Of a stretch of DNA of 64,000 nucleotides, positions 11,827-24,770 are shown one piece after another. The DNA comes from Haliotis asinina (Eukaryota > Mollusca > Gastropoda > Lepetellida > Haliotidae): assembly GCF_037392515.1 (NCBI RefSeq), contig NC_090287.1:10089501-10153500 (forward strand), read 5' to 3'. Within the stretch, counting starts at the first letter, position 1. Every line of letters begins with the position of its first letter. Both the position numbers and the translations under genes were made by a program. The notes beneath the pieces were generated by a model. The model searched no databases. It saw only the letters and a program-made list of their open reading frames with translations, and was not told the DNA's origin.

Positions 11827-13941
11827 GATGTGTTTATTAAGTCCATCAGTTTATACCGTCACCAACATGATACCATGACACTGACTGAGCAGTTTGTGAA
11901 ACATCACCGAGTTTGGTGTGGTGGGTATGAAACTGTTCTTTGTTATTGCTACCCCAGTATCAGCCGGATTATGTGTCCCGTATTCCCCGCTCAGCACAGT
12001 TTGTGTGTTCTATCTGGTATATGAAGCCATTACCTTTGAATACAGATAGCAATGCTGTCTGTAGCATGTGTTAAACAAGCATGTTGATCCAATACAGTTT
12101 GAGATGTATATCATCGTTAGCATGCCTTTCTGTGACCTCTTGGCACTGAGGGAAAACAAGATGATTCGTCACAATAACAACACTGTTCATACTAACCTTT
12201 GATAGCGATAACATAGAAATGTGCAGTATATACATTTCTACGTTAATATGAAACAATCTGTAGGGGGGTATTTTTGTTGTAGATATTGTCTAACATGTTT
12301 AAATCACCCAGGATGAATATGAGTGTTTAAATTCATGTTTTTGTAAACAGACATTGTGATATCAAGAGGTTATTTTCAAATGGAAATACTTTTGAGGATA
12401 TTTTCAGGTTAACTTTCAAAGTCACATGACATCATGCCTGGTGTCACATTGTAATGTTTACACTGCATGCAATTAATGAGCCTTCTCATGGCCTGCATGC
12501 AGATTCCTTGCAAGATAAGGCAGCCACGTTTATGTTTAACCAATTTGAAGGGAGTCCTAGGACCACATCATTCAGAAATTTCCCTCATATTTTCTCATGA
12601 TAATCAGTATTTATATAAACTTGACATATTGTGTCTATTTCCATAAAGTGTTTAAAAGTGTAAATTGCCTCTCTAAAGTTGTCGCTATCTTGTTGTATGT
12701 AAGTGTTTAAACACGTGTGTCGGCATGAGAAGACACCACCCACATTGTATATCCCAGTGCGGGGTAGGAATGAGTGCGGAGGAGGCAGATAGCTCCTTGT
12801 CAATCACACAGTCAGTGCTATCATCTACTACAAAGATGCTTTAGGAGACAATATTTGAAAATGTTGGTGTGGGGTTACTCCTGTTGCACTTCCCCAACAT
12901 AAACATTGATAGAGATGCCACTTTTCTTAAACCACCATTTTCCTGGAACCATATTTACATGAGTTGTCCATGAAGCTATCTGCAAGGTGAGCTAAGCATT
13001 TGCAAGCTGGCTGATACAATCAAAGCTTTATCCTCACTCAGATTTTTACCTCCCCTGCCACTGCCAGCTCTGCGTTAGTTCAAGTGACGATGGATGGGAA
13101 CCAGAATGCTCTTTTACGCTTAATATATTGGATAAATCCAAGAGCCAAGGTGGACCACCCAAATAATATTCTCAATTAAATGGATTTTTTCCCATCCAAT
13201 GAAGGATTGTGAAATGAAAAATTTCAAATGTGTTTGCATGTGGTGTAGAACGTATGAGTGAGTAAGTCATCGGCAGATATCTGCAGATCTACCGTGGAAT
13301 TGGCCCTTCACTACATAAAGCTAAACAGATTGGGTTGAAATCAGTCTCTATTACCATTAATGTGATGTGAGATGGCTTGATAGCCCTAGCTACATGGCTT
13401 CTATATACACAGCATCCCTATCTCACAAACCTCCGAGTATTTTCGAAGAAACAATCTGTGCAGACCTCCATAAATTAGACATCTTTTCAAACAGAGTGGG
13501 CCAAGTTGGTTGCCATTGGGTTTCCACTTGTAATTAGAGGAGTGTAACTCAGTCAAGAGGTATCGAGGACACTGGGGATTGTTTAATTGGGCACTTGGTT
13601 TGCTGCATACACATTTGTCCTGATGGTAGATTGGATCTGGACAGCGTGAAACGCTGACACACTTTTTAACAATTTAAAACAACCTGTCATTTAACTTGAT
13701 TGCTCTTTTGTACTTACGCCTTCATCTGTAATTATGTTGTGAAAAAAACAATGAATTTTAGAATTTGTATGTCAGATATGATTGTGTTGAAGTGAAGGTT
13801 TAATCTTTGTATATGTTAATAATTATGATTAAATATGTGTATGGCTTTGTTCAGTGAATATGTTCCAGTCTCAGCGTAAACATGATTGATTCTCTGTTGG
13901 TTTATCATGGATGCTTGTGTTTCTTTAGTCTGTGATACAGA

Positions 13942-14125
13942 CCCTGAAGCAAATATGTTCAAGAAAACCCCTGCAGGTCTCAAAAATGTGGCAAGTCTAG
14001 ATTCCCACAGCTTCTGAAAATGAAGAAAGTCCCAGGATTCCTTCTCATTATGATTTGTTGGGATCTTTTCTAACTTAAGGTTTTTTCTGTGAAATATGTT
14101 CATTGCAGTGACTAGTTGTTAGTCT
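13942..14125 (+). repeat. Dispersed repeat C, copy 1
   Basis: Shares with 50581-50751 an ordered series of blocks: CCTGAAGCAAAT, TTCAAG, AAATGTGGCAAGTCTAGATT, AGCTTCT, AAAATGAAGAAA, AAATATGTTCATT and ACTAGTTGTTAGTCT. No protein family was recognised in it. A family B SINE starts about 20 bp after its end. Confidence 0.75.
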
Positions 14126-14146
14126 AGTGTCCCTTCATTGTGACAG

Positions 14147-14330
14147 CCTTAAGAGGCGACTAACGGGATCGGATAGTCAGGCTCACTGACTTGGTTGACA
14201 CATGCCATCAGTTACAGTTGTGCAGATTGATGCTCATCCAGTTGATCTCTGGATTGTCTGGACCGATTATTTGCAGACCACTGGAATATTGCTGAGTGAC
14301 GCATGAAACTAAACTCACTCACTCACTCAC
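14147..14330 (+). mobile_element. SINE family B copy with shared 3' tail
   Basis: Contains AGAGGCGACTAACGGGATCG, CTGACTTGGTTGACACATG, GATTGTCTGGACC and the tail CTGGAATATTGCTGAGTG. It is followed directly by a long (ACTC)n tract, which is probably an expanded SINE tail. Confidence 0.85.
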
Positions 14331-14393
14331 TCACTCACTCACTCACTCACTCACACACGCACTCACGCACTCACACACTCACTCACACACTCA
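14313..14393 (+). repeat. (ACTC)n microsatellite
   Basis: About 20 ACTC/ACAC/ACGC units extend the tail of the adjacent family B SINE. The open frame through it (Thr-His-Ser-Leu repeats) is an artefact. Confidence 0.9.
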
Positions 14394-14507
14394 TTGTGAC
14401 AGGTCCTATAATCTTGCAGTTCAGCTGCATGTAATGAGGGTGTCTTCACATCAGGCCAAAACATATTTTCATCATTCACAGGCACATATTCCAGGTATTA
14501 CTGGGGT

Positions 14508-14652
14508 GATGGGGTAGCCTAGTGGTTAAAGCATTCCCATGCCAAAGACCTAGGTTCAATTCCCCACATGGATAAAATGTGTTAAGCCTATTTCTTGTGT
14601 CCCATATTGCTTGAATATTGCTGAAAGCGATGTAAAAATGAAAAACTCATTC
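14508..14652 (+). mobile_element. SINE family A copy
   Basis: Box A is GGGGTAGCCTAGTGGTTAAA and box B is GGTTCAATTCCCC. The body reads CACATGGATAAAATGTGT and the tail AAAAACTCATTC. Confidence 0.85.
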
Positions 14653-17141
14653 GTTGATTCCTGGTATTATTCTCAATATCAAGCACCTTGCACAACACTT
14701 GTAGATTCAGTGCAGGTATAAAAAGGCGCTGTGGTTGAAGACTTCCCACTTTATCAAGAATTAATGAGTTTGTAACTAAAGCATGGGCCCACTGACATCC
14801 CAGTCTCCATTGGTCTTCTCAAGGCTAGCCTGCAGAAACTCAAAGCCGCAGATTGTCGAAACGACCTCATGAGTAATACCACTTGAATTTATAGGCACAC
14901 AGCTACTTACAAAGCTCTTTGCAGGGTTTGGTGTTTCCCAGCAAGTCACAGGTCCAATATTTCATTCTAGTGTTTACATATGTAAGTAGAAAGGTGGAGG
15001 GGCTATGCCTGTGATGTTGGGGGCTTATCCTGTGGAAGTTGATACTTCTATCTGCAGATGTCAAGACGATTGCCCACAACATTAATTGATTATAAGAAAG
15101 TGGTGAGGACCCATTATGAAGACATGGGATGTTTGTGGCTATTTGGTTGTATCCCCTACTCTTTGATGTTCATCTATATCACTCACATGCCTACACTAGA
15201 AGTTATCACCAGATTAGCTTTTTGAGAATGTAATTACGATTTTTATTAAGGGAAGCTTGACTTTTACTTCTTTTCTTTCATTAGCTGTGGTATCTTTTAG
15301 ATAGATGATTTCTTTGTTCCCACTAGGCTGTGTAAGAAGTCTTTGTCCTTATTCCAAATGCTTGTAAACAAATACAAGAAAAGAAGGTATTGTTTAACTT
15401 AACAACTGAGGTAGAGCAATGATAAAACAAAGCATTAATTGGTCTCTTTAGAGATTGGAGAGATCTCATGCAATATTGTAGGTGTGGTTTGACAGTACAA
15501 TGATTGAAGTATGACAGTGTCTGATATGAAACATTTCATATCACCATCAGTGTCTTCAGCTTATAGCTGAATATTCTTGGTGCACTTTGTCATAACTCCC
15601 ATGAGTGTCCAGTTAATAATTTGTCCACAGCAACCCATGATTGTCATTGACGGTTTGGGTGGAATTGGGTGGTGGGCCTCAATGACTTGGTTGACAAGTC
15701 ATGGATTGATAGTAAGAATCATTGCAGTGTCAAGCCAGATTCATAATATCCAGTGTTACAGTTGTCAAAAGTGTTTGTTGTCTGAATTACTGTCACAGGT
15801 GATGGTTGATACAGAAGATTAATTCATCAGTGTTCAAAGGAAGGAAGTGAAAAGAATGAGTAAGTCACTAATATTCTATGTCTTCATGTCTTTTGCAGAG
15901 TATCCTTGGCTGAGCATATTGTTGAATCAACAGTACCTGAGTGTCCCTTCTGCTGCACTGGTCATTCAAAACATCTGACACAAAATAACATCATACAGTC
16001 CTGACAGTATCTTTGGATGAATGTAAAAACAGATACTGAAAAGAATGGACACCTGATGTACTCCATGGGGCTTAGTCAGCAGGAGTGGCCACAAGGTAGT
16101 CCTGGGGCACTTTGCAGAGGACTTCAAGCAGCCACAGTTTCATCAGTATGGCAGTTAAACTGTGGATAGGAACAGCCTTCCTGAGAACAGTCACAAGCAC
16201 TTCTGCTATCAGTCTCTCCATCCGTGTTTTCGAATGAGGAATTGTAAAGACATGGTACAGATGCCTGGTTGCAATTTGGAAAAGGTGTTTATGTCCACAA
16301 GCAGATCCTTTGGAAGCAGAGCATAGCTTGCACCCAATGCATGGCACCACAGCTTTACTACCATGAGCCATCTTGTTATTGGTTTATAGAAATACAAAAT
16401 ACCTTGGTTCTTTTTGATCATAGGTGTCATTTCTGGTTTTAAAATGAATAAAATTTTAATCTTTGTTTGAATAATTGCATGTTTTGTAAGTGCTGAGAGC
16501 ATGGTCTGTTCCACCTTGGATGTAAACATTCCCACTGATGTTCTTAGCACCATCCAGAAGGGAACAGTTTTGCTTTCCTATTAAAGCTTGTAGATTTGTT
16601 GTTGTACTGTAGTCTGTTTTTATCTGCTGCTGCTTTTGCTGCTGCTGGTCTGTGTGGTCATCGTTGTGCAGAATTGAAGAACCAGTCATCAGAGGTCAGC
16701 CTGGTGTGTTAATCAGGTTTGCAGTTAGACTTCTGCAGTAAAATCTTTGTCAGCTAAGATATAGTTTAACACTTCAGCACAGTTTTAACAATTTTACAGT
16801 CATTTTGTTCACTGTGTGCTGTAAAAGATTCTTAATTAAGAATATGTTTGTTTTGTGCGTTTCTACTATTCGTTAATCTTTAGGATGTGTCCTGATTTAA
16901 GTATGGCCACTCTGAAGAATTGCCTGGACTTGTATATACTGCTTGTAATTTAAATGTCAGGTCTTCAATATACACTGGTGCCAATGAGGGAACATCAGTA
17001 TTTGAGATATGAAACCTTATTATTGCTGTACATGTATGTTTAAAGTAATAATAACAGAGTAAACATAAAAATTGTGTCACACGAATGCATCTGTTTTATT
17101 ATTTCTTTACTGTTTTAATTTAAGATAAAAATTAAGTGTAG

Positions 17142-17320
17142 GTGATGTGCCTTCACAAGATAAATATCAAGCATTTCTTGACGGACTCAAACAGGACATC
17201 ATCAACAGGAAGTTCCAAGTTCAGAAGGACGCAGTTTGTGAAGCCATTTTCCATGTTCTTAACAGTGATAGTACTGGAAGCGGCTGGTATTTACTACCCC
17301 AGTACATGATGTTTGAATAA
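17142..17320 (+). CDS. Terminal coding exon of an unrecognised gene (58 residues, partial)
   Basis: An acceptor (AAGTGTAG) precedes 179 nt that are open to a TAA at 17318-17320. The predicted C-terminus is helix-like and mixed-charge. It starts DVPSQDKYQ, continues with FLDGLKQDIINRKFQVQK and AVCEAIFHVLN, and ends WYLLPQYMMFE. Codon use and composition look coding, unlike the short chance frames around it. The stop overlaps an AATAAA (17316-17321), and a second AATAAA lies at 17604-17609 with a GT-rich stretch after it. I do not recognise the family. Upstream exons should lie between 8839 and 17141 but were not found, so an isolated decayed exon remains possible. Transcription would be in the same direction as the YLPM1-like gene. 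Confidence 0.5.
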
Positions 17321-17603
17321 ACAGATTTCATTATGTAAGTGTAAATGTGCTCAAATATGGTACTGTCTGTCAGTGTTTTGAAGTACAGTATTTCAAAGTC
17401 ACCACATATGTATATATGTATATATATTGACGATTGATGCAGCAGTTAAATGAGGTAATATTTGTGAGTCATCTTGTAGTGATTACATTAGCTAGAGATC
17501 TTGACATGTAAGCATAAGGAATTTGTTAAAGCTTGTTTTAACTTGTGTCATTTTCATGTTTGTCATGCAAATTCACCGCCAAACTGTTGTCATTTGTCTG
17601 GTC

Positions 17604-17609
17604 AATAAA
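17604..17609 (+). other. Polyadenylation signal AATAAA of the unrecognised plus-strand gene
   Basis: A canonical hexamer lies 284 bp after the stop at 17320. A GT-rich stretch (TGTAGTTGTGTTGATG) begins about 16 bp after the hexamer, as expected for a cleavage site. Confidence 0.5.
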
Positions 17610-18048
17610 CATGCCTTGAAACAACTGTAGTTGTGTTGATGATGAAGTTTCAGGATCAGCCGAGGACCTGTCCAACATTCACTTGTGTAAGTATTGCATT
17701 TGCCTCATATTGCCATCCAGACAAATGTATGAAAGATGAAACTCGATTGTGTGCAAGCAGAATCTATGTAAGAGTCAGGTCGCGTAGTCTGAATAGAAGC
17801 TCATTGGTAGAAGGGCTCTTATAATATGCTTCGTGGATTGCAATTGCAGCTCAGCGTTAGTGATCCAATCTATTAGGACACCCTTTTTCCTGTCCTGACT
17901 TCAGGGGAATTATAACTCTGGTCAGTGAATACTTGGGACAGTTGAAATTCATTGCACTGTCCCGTTTGATCTTGTCTGATGATTTAGGGAGCTGTGCATT
18001 CTGTGTGTGTATATCTTTTGTCACCATGCGGGTTTTTGCGACAGTTAA

Positions 18049-18072
18049 GGGGGAGGGGGGGGGGGGGGGGGG
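18049..18072 (+). repeat. Poly-G run with one interruption
   Basis: Five G, one A, then 18 G. On the plus strand this could form a G-quadruplex and is prone to length errors in assembly. Confidence 0.9.
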
Positions 18073-19657
18073 TGTTGTTCCGAAATACCTTGCACCTTCG
18101 CGGAAATTATCCATGGGTCGTTTGGAAAGGACAACCTGCGCACGTTTTGTGTTCACTTTTCATTTTGGTCTAAACAAGCTGTTTTCAGTTGTAAGTTGTA
18201 AGAAGTTTGGAGGTTTAAAAGATATAGTGTCGAACAAATAACACAAGTATGTGAAATATTCCGGTCGATCAACAGCAAATGCAATAGTATATGGAGAATG
18301 CTATATTATGTAGATACTGCTGGACACCACGCGTGGGAAATCTCAGATCCGTCACACAGTTTTGAATTTGGCTTTAACAAGCAGTTTGTTCAGTGAGCTT
18401 TTATTCTAACACTTTTAGGAACGCTTGATCAGCAATTTACAACAAAACGTAACATCTTGTTGAAAACAGTTCACAAATAAGTTGTGAAGATATGCAAGAG
18501 TCTTCATGAGGTAAAGTAGTTTTTGATCCTGTGGTCTACATACATAGTAATATCTGATGATGCGAGAAATAGATACGGGTTTATGTATCGACCGCTACTT
18601 ATCTTCATCCTCAATACCTTGGTACTACTACTATTTGATATTGTCCCTAGTTGGAATAATTGGTTACGATGCGGCAAACGCGAAATGTCAGTCAAGCCAA
18701 ATTCCTTGTTATGTGTTTACAGACTTTTCACCTCTTTCCGAACCCGTGACTGAATCGCTCAAACGAGGACGCGCGTGTCGTCACTACAGTCTCGCTATTT
18801 ACCAGGACTGTCGCTGATAAATGTTAATTTTCAGTCCTAACGTACACTAATTGCTGATGTGTGCTTTAAAGTGAAAAAGTGACTGCGTTCCTCACCCTTT
18901 TCACTGGCCGTTGCAAATACGGACACCAGTGAGTTTACTCATAATTAAGTCTTATGATTTCTCATTACCAAAGCGGAGTTTTACTTGAAATGTTTTTCTT
19001 GAGTTTGAATGTTGCAGCCCGTCTCGAAGGGTCGCAAACCTCTGCTTTGGGGGTATTACCAATATCAGTTCTGAAATCAGAAAGCTCCGGGCTTTTAACT
19101 TTTAGCTTATTTTTACATGTGACTTTCATTAAGTTGTGCTTGTGTTTGTTGAGTCATCTGTCACAGTTCCTTAAGTTCAACGCCCAGATACCTTAAGTCT
19201 TGAATATGTCTAGTCCTCATTGAAGATGACAAACTGCCTACAGGGCAGCTTTCAATTGTTTAACACTACAGAGTCAATCACCAAAGCATGCACCAAGCTG
19301 CTTACCGGTTATGTAGAAGTGAGATTATGCGAGAATTTCATTTTGAGTGAAGGAAAATCAGCATGGGAGAAAATTGGAAGACTACCCCTGCTCTGGTAGA
19401 ACCACCATTGCAAACGAAAACATCGATATATACATTAATTAAGCGCAACCTGTATTCAAGGGTAATTAAACATACCGTCCCAACAGGATGTCATAATCTA
19501 GCATACTGAAGTGTACATACAAATCACGTACATCTTTCTCAAGCTACGCAGCGAATTTTTGTTCTCATGCTGAGAAGGTGCCACATTGGGAGTTCTATAA
19601 CTGCTTGAATTGCAGTTTATTTCTCCAACTAATTAAATAGATGAACCGTTTTTTAAT

Positions 19658-20177
19658 ATGACAAGGACTTTCAGAATATACACGGTGGTGCATGAAACAG
19701 TTACGGTGCATGACAGGAATCTCCTGTCGTCACTTCGATGCTACGGTTGGGTTCATTGGTCTCATGAAAATCTTTTGCACATTACCCATGGCCTTTACCG
19801 CGTACGAAGACATCTTTACGAGGAATGTCACAAGGAGAATATCTCAGTGATGGTGTGGGGTTGCGTTTCACATGACCACATCGATGCACATCGTATTGTC
19901 TAGTGGACACTGAATGCTCAGCGTTACGAACAGGAAGTACTGGATATTCTGGTGCCACATTCTGATGACGTCCACTTGCCGTTCGTCCAGCTCATTGATG
20001 ACAATGTTAGACCTCGCCGTTCTCCATCTTGGACGCCAAGTTCGAGCTAGAGACCCTTGTGTTAAGTGTCTGCAGGAACTGACGCTGTTATTTCACGAGG
20101 ATTCAGATGCTGATAATTCGACACTTGATTGTAGGAGGAGGAGACTGGCAGATGTTCAACGTGCAATGAGAGGTTAA
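19658..20177 (+). pseudogene. Tc1/mariner-like transposase relic (C-terminal catalytic half)
   Basis: Two overlapping plus-strand frames carry degenerate pieces of a Tc1-type transposase. They show ISVMVWGCVSHD, an in-frame stop at the junction of 19658-19903 and the next piece, then WTLNAQRYEQEVLDIL and DDNVRPR. A third piece resembles the family's LQEL...LADVQRAMRG end. In intact elements these blocks are VMVWGG, LNAQRY, the DNARPH around the second catalytic Asp, and the C-terminal SMRRR region. The copy has at least one stop and frame changes, so it is inactive. No terminal inverted repeats were identified around it. Confidence 0.75.
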
Positions 20178-23100
20178 TTACACTAGGTAATGTAGTGGCC
20201 AGTGGTTGTTCATGCAACTACAACCATCAACCTTTGTGACAATCTGATTCATACATGCATACATACTTTACGCCACTGATATTCACAATTGTGTGTGTTC
20301 TTCAAGTAAAATCTTACCAAATTTGTTTTGTGTTTCAGTTTTTTGTTTTTATCAGTGTAAAATGTGTTACAGATGCCCTTTTTAATAGCTGAATTTGGTT
20401 TTCATGTACAGCAACAATCCTACTAACATAAAACGTTTGTGGTGCTTGATGAATGTTCGTGTGTTGTTGAGAACTGAGTTGGAGTAGAGTGAGAGCTGAG
20501 AGCGAAATGAGGATTAGTTTTTTTAAAATATATGCACTGGGGTGTGTGAAAGACTTCATATCCGCGGTTCCAATGTGCAACATGCACAGATATATTATAA
20601 GGCGATTGTACTGCACATGTTAAAGATGATTCATGTCCTGCGTCACGTGTTAATACTTAACCAAGTCCCCAGACCGACAAACACGCACCTAGATGTACAG
20701 TTGGTGCTGCGCCACACTAACCCAACCTCACTACGTTGATCTACGACAACTTCAGCACTGGGGAGACGTCATAACCACACCGAAGTGGCTGAACTCAACA
20801 TTGAGCACACTGTAACCGACCGTCTATGTTTGCCTTCATGCTCACAAAGTGAACACGTGGGTGGTCTGCATATTCATTTACGATGGACAAACAGTTGGTC
20901 GATTGTTGCACCGGTTCTAACAATCTAGAGATTAAGACCTTTGTTTGATTGACCTCCGGTGAATGTTGACAGATAGTTGATAATATAACTCACCGTTTGA
21001 CTACTGTTGGCAAAAACACAACGTGTTACAAGTGAACTGATACTAACTCAGTTATGAACTACATACAGGAACTCGGTTTCAAATCGAGGTGCATAAATTT
21101 AAAACAATTTTTGGGTGACTCTGAGAGTAGAGTCCGGATATGACAGAAGCCACTGTAGTTTCATCTCGCTATACAGAGTTGCTGGTGATTTTTAATACAG
21201 TATTGTGGGGTTGTGATTTAAATAAAGTATAAAAACACGCACTGACTGAAACTCAAGTGAATTTTGTTGTGGCGCTGTGTCTGTCATGCTACTTCCAGAA
21301 GACGATTGATCCCACTTACGGTGATTTTAAAGCAGGTTTCTACCCGGGTCAAACTACACAACCAGTGGAGTTGAGACTTAAAATTGTTTACAGAATTTCT
21401 ATTTGACCAGAGCCTTGTGGCACTTTTTTGTATGACCCAGCTGGGCAAGTTCTGTTTATTCATAGGAACTGATTTGTGTTCGTTTCAACGGAAAGATCAA
21501 CGTGCTCACTTCGTTTATCGAATTTGTTCGAAGTCAGTAGCGCCGTCAGTTTTATCAAATCTCCCAGAAAGCTGTGCACCCAGTCCCACCATCGAGAAGG
21601 TTGTATTTCCGCGTTTGTCAATGCTTTCTGTAACATTATACATGCTCAATACTTGTATTGTTTATGATTCTTGTCGGTCAAAAGCGTGAAGTATTACATT
21701 TGTAGAATTAGCCTTCATTTGACAATGTTGAAGGGATGTTTATTCTGCTCATTACTCTGAACTTCGTGCCACGGGAAGTGACGTCATGCCACGTTCAATT
21801 TCTGCCGATACTTGAGGAAATAAGATTATATAGATATCAACTACTCAAGAAAATAGCCCCACTAACTTGAACTGCGACTTGATGGCAGGCAATACAATTC
21901 CAGATAATGAGAGTGATATCGACACCGAATCCCAGCTAATTTTGCCACATGTTTAGCCTGGCGGCGAGGAAATGGTCATAACGACAATGGTAAAGTAAAC
22001 CGTCAGCCATTTTGTTTATGTGTGGAGCTCATTGGCCGAAACCCATAACACTCACTGAGAGTATTTGAGAGCTGATTGGCACAGTGTTAAAGAGAAGTTT
22101 GATGGAGTTTAGAATTGTTTCCTGTGAGTGTTGTCTTGAAGGGAATCACATGGCGAGAGGGGAAGTGTCTAGATGGAAGAAGACAGGTTTATAAATCGCA
22201 GGATTGTTTCTCACATCGTGGGCTCATTCCTTCCTGTCTATATGTCGGAGATCTAAGAAAGCCTCGCTGAGCTGCTTGTTGTTCAGATATATTACCTCGC
22301 TTGCTTCCTTTACATGTTTCTTGTTCAGAGAAGAAATATATAGAATGTTAGTTTTTAGATGTTTGCACTTGCCATTTCGTTAACAATAAAAAGAATCAAC
22401 TGAGCTAGTATTTGCTGTTTCAACTGAAAAGAGGAGAACAAATTATTCTGGAGATCAGAAATGGGAAAGTTAAAAATGGCATTTCTGGTAGTATGCAAAA
22501 AAGAGACTGTTCTTTTTTCGAATGTATTCAATTCCTCCTGCATTGCGTGCATTTGCTGAGGACGTCATATCAGAACAGAACTGCAACCGAACGTTCTGTT
22601 CAAATAATAACTGCTCTTTCTTCATACTGCCAAATCTAATAACTATACTGCATATGTGCATACATGTTACAAACGTTGCGTGCATGTGCTTGCGGTTTTG
22701 TATGCTTTAAAAAAAAGAAAAAAAAAGAAACCCAAGCAAACAAACATGGAACTGTGGAGGGTGAATGCGTTGTAGGGACCAACCATTGTTGTTATAACAT
22801 TTTATATGCTTCATATCTAATGATTCGGACCAAGTATGATTGTCCCCAAACTCTATGTAAACTAGTTCACCTTGTATCAGCGTTGTGACTGTTTCATTTT
22901 TTATCACTTGTCTACTTGACTGGTGGTTATACGACCCTATCACCATGGACAAGCACTTGATATTCTACTGATTAATTATTTACACGTGTCACAATCCCCT
23001 CTTCCTTTCCAATTAACAGTTCCACAAAGTGGGGCTTTGATAATGCTTGGTAGCCAAGCTCCAGATCACATAGCTATTTGTGTGGGAGTGGGCGGATTGC

Positions 23101-23945
23101 ATGTAAATAAAATCTGACACCTATAATTAATTCTCAAGCGAATCAAGTGATCCTGCTGCCTACGCTGTAAATAACAGGTCTTTGTTTACAACACGCAACG
23201 TTTAGCGAGTTGCTCGATGCCGTCAGATGAGTGACGTTCCGTCAACCCGTTCAACACGTTCTCAGAACTGCTGGATTCTTGAAAGACAGAATGACATCAA
23301 TGGAATCGAAATACTTCGCGTCGCAGAGTCTAAATACTAATGAACACTTGTCGTACAGATTTATCCATTCTTTTTGATGCCTGTTTGAAGATGGAATGCT
23401 TATCTTAACACTGAAAGTCAGCACAGTTGGATCATTCCGCAGTGTATCACTCCGCCATAGTGATGAGGCCTACAAGGACCATTTGCCTCAAGATTGTTAT
23501 GTTAATCATTTTGGGATGATTTGTTATTATACACCCTTATTAAATGAAGAGGTTATGCTCATGGAAATAAAATCTTCATATAGCCTATTTGTTGTTTGTG
23601 GCGCTTTTCTGGATATGAATAAAGTTGCAAGCCCTCCGAGTTTGTTTACAAGACGCCCAATTAAGAGACTATCTTTACTGAGAAGCCCAACAACAGTGAC
23701 TTTTCCAAGAAATTTGTTACACTTTTATTTGGATCTTAAATTTGCAGAGATAACATATTGCAATATGTTTGGTGTATGTGTGAAATCATATTTATCTCAT
23801 CTTTGTGAGAGATACCTGTATGTTTTACATTACCACATTGCCGTTTCTACATAGTATCGGTTATGTTTGTCCTGGGAAGTCTCGTCTGAGCTAAGCCTAC
23901 CCAGCAAACAGATTATTGCAATTGGCTTTTCGATTTTACACACGA

Positions 23946-24063
23946 CCAGCTCCCCTGTTCATAAAGCCACCGTAGCGCTACGATTGACGTAAGTCAATGT
24001 TATGTCTACAGTAGTGACAATTGTACGCATAACGCTACCATACCTTTGTGAAACGGGGCCCTG
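23946..24063. mobile_element. Short palindromic MITE-like element (copy 1)
   Basis: The ends are inverted: CTCCCCTGTTCATAAAGCC at the left and CTTTGTGAAACGGGGCCC at the right. The inner parts also pair (CACCGTAGCG with CGCTACCATA). The element has no coding capacity, and a related one is at 38162-38264. Confidence 0.65.
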
Positions 24064-24511
24064 AAACGTGAACTTGATGGGCTTTGTGTTTGTCTATTGG
24101 AAAAATTAGTGCGATGTCAAAGAAATTGTTAAATGCGAAGATCTGTATCATATTTACCAACTCATCATGATTCCATATTATGGGGACACAGTCTGAGTAA
24201 ACTGAAAACTGACAGCCTAGATGAGCTATATAGCTCGATGAACTTTCCCCATGTTCTGTTATATATTTGTATGTCCTCATAATGCACAGTGGACCTGGGT
24301 ACCTATAAACGAAGCCTTCGTGGCGTTATGAGGCATCGTAACTATATACTTATCACACGCTTACTAATGACATAGTGCTTCGGACCCGTTGCGGATACGG
24401 TTATGTCCAACATTTACAAACAAATGTTTCACATACAGACGCTATAACTCAGCCATGAAACATTATAAGTGACAGAACATCTTTTGGCAGGACTCACGTT
24501 TGGTGAACACC

Positions 24512-24770
24512 TGAAGATCCGGGTATTTTTTGAAGATCCGGGGTAGAATAGGTCTTCAGCAACCCATGCTTGCTTAAAAGGCGACTGTGCTTTTCGCAAG
24601 AGGCAACTTTAACGGGCCATTGTTTAGGCTCGCTGACTTGGTTGACACTTCATCGGTTCCCAGTAGGACATATCGATACTCATGCAGGTGATCGCTGGAT
24701 TGTCTGACCCAGGCTAGTTTATTTACAGACTGCCATATACGTGCGGCGTAAAACTAAACTCACTCACTCA
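24512..24770 (+). mobile_element. SINE family B copy, near full length
   Basis: Begins with GAAGATCCGGG (partly duplicated) and continues with CTTCAGCAACCCATGCTTGC, AAAGGCGACT, CTGACTTGGTTGACAC and GATTGTCTGACCC. It ends GTGCGGCGTAAAACTAAACT followed by CACTCACTCA. Confidence 0.9.

Larger units (their letters stand above)
8839..17141. other. Gene-poor stretch after YLPM1: 3' UTR, repeats, presumed introns of the next gene
   Basis: Apart from the repeats listed separately, no exon could be firmly supported. Upstream exons of the plus-strand gene that ends at 17320 probably lie here, but no candidate gives a phase-matched splice that I trust. One weak candidate follows an acceptor at 15898 (TCTTTTGCAG). 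One frame there carries a short Cys-rich ECPFCC segment but stops within 34 codons. Most other short frames look like chance. Confidence 0.45.

Noticed and set aside
16072..16553. Overlapping minus-strand open frames with Cys residues
   Set aside because: CxxC-like residues are present, but the frames conflict with each other and lack conserved spacing or splice sites.
23396..23854. 152-residue plus-strand open frame
   Set aside because: The longest non-repetitive frame of the stretch, but there is no family motif, poor start context and no splice or poly(A) context nearby.
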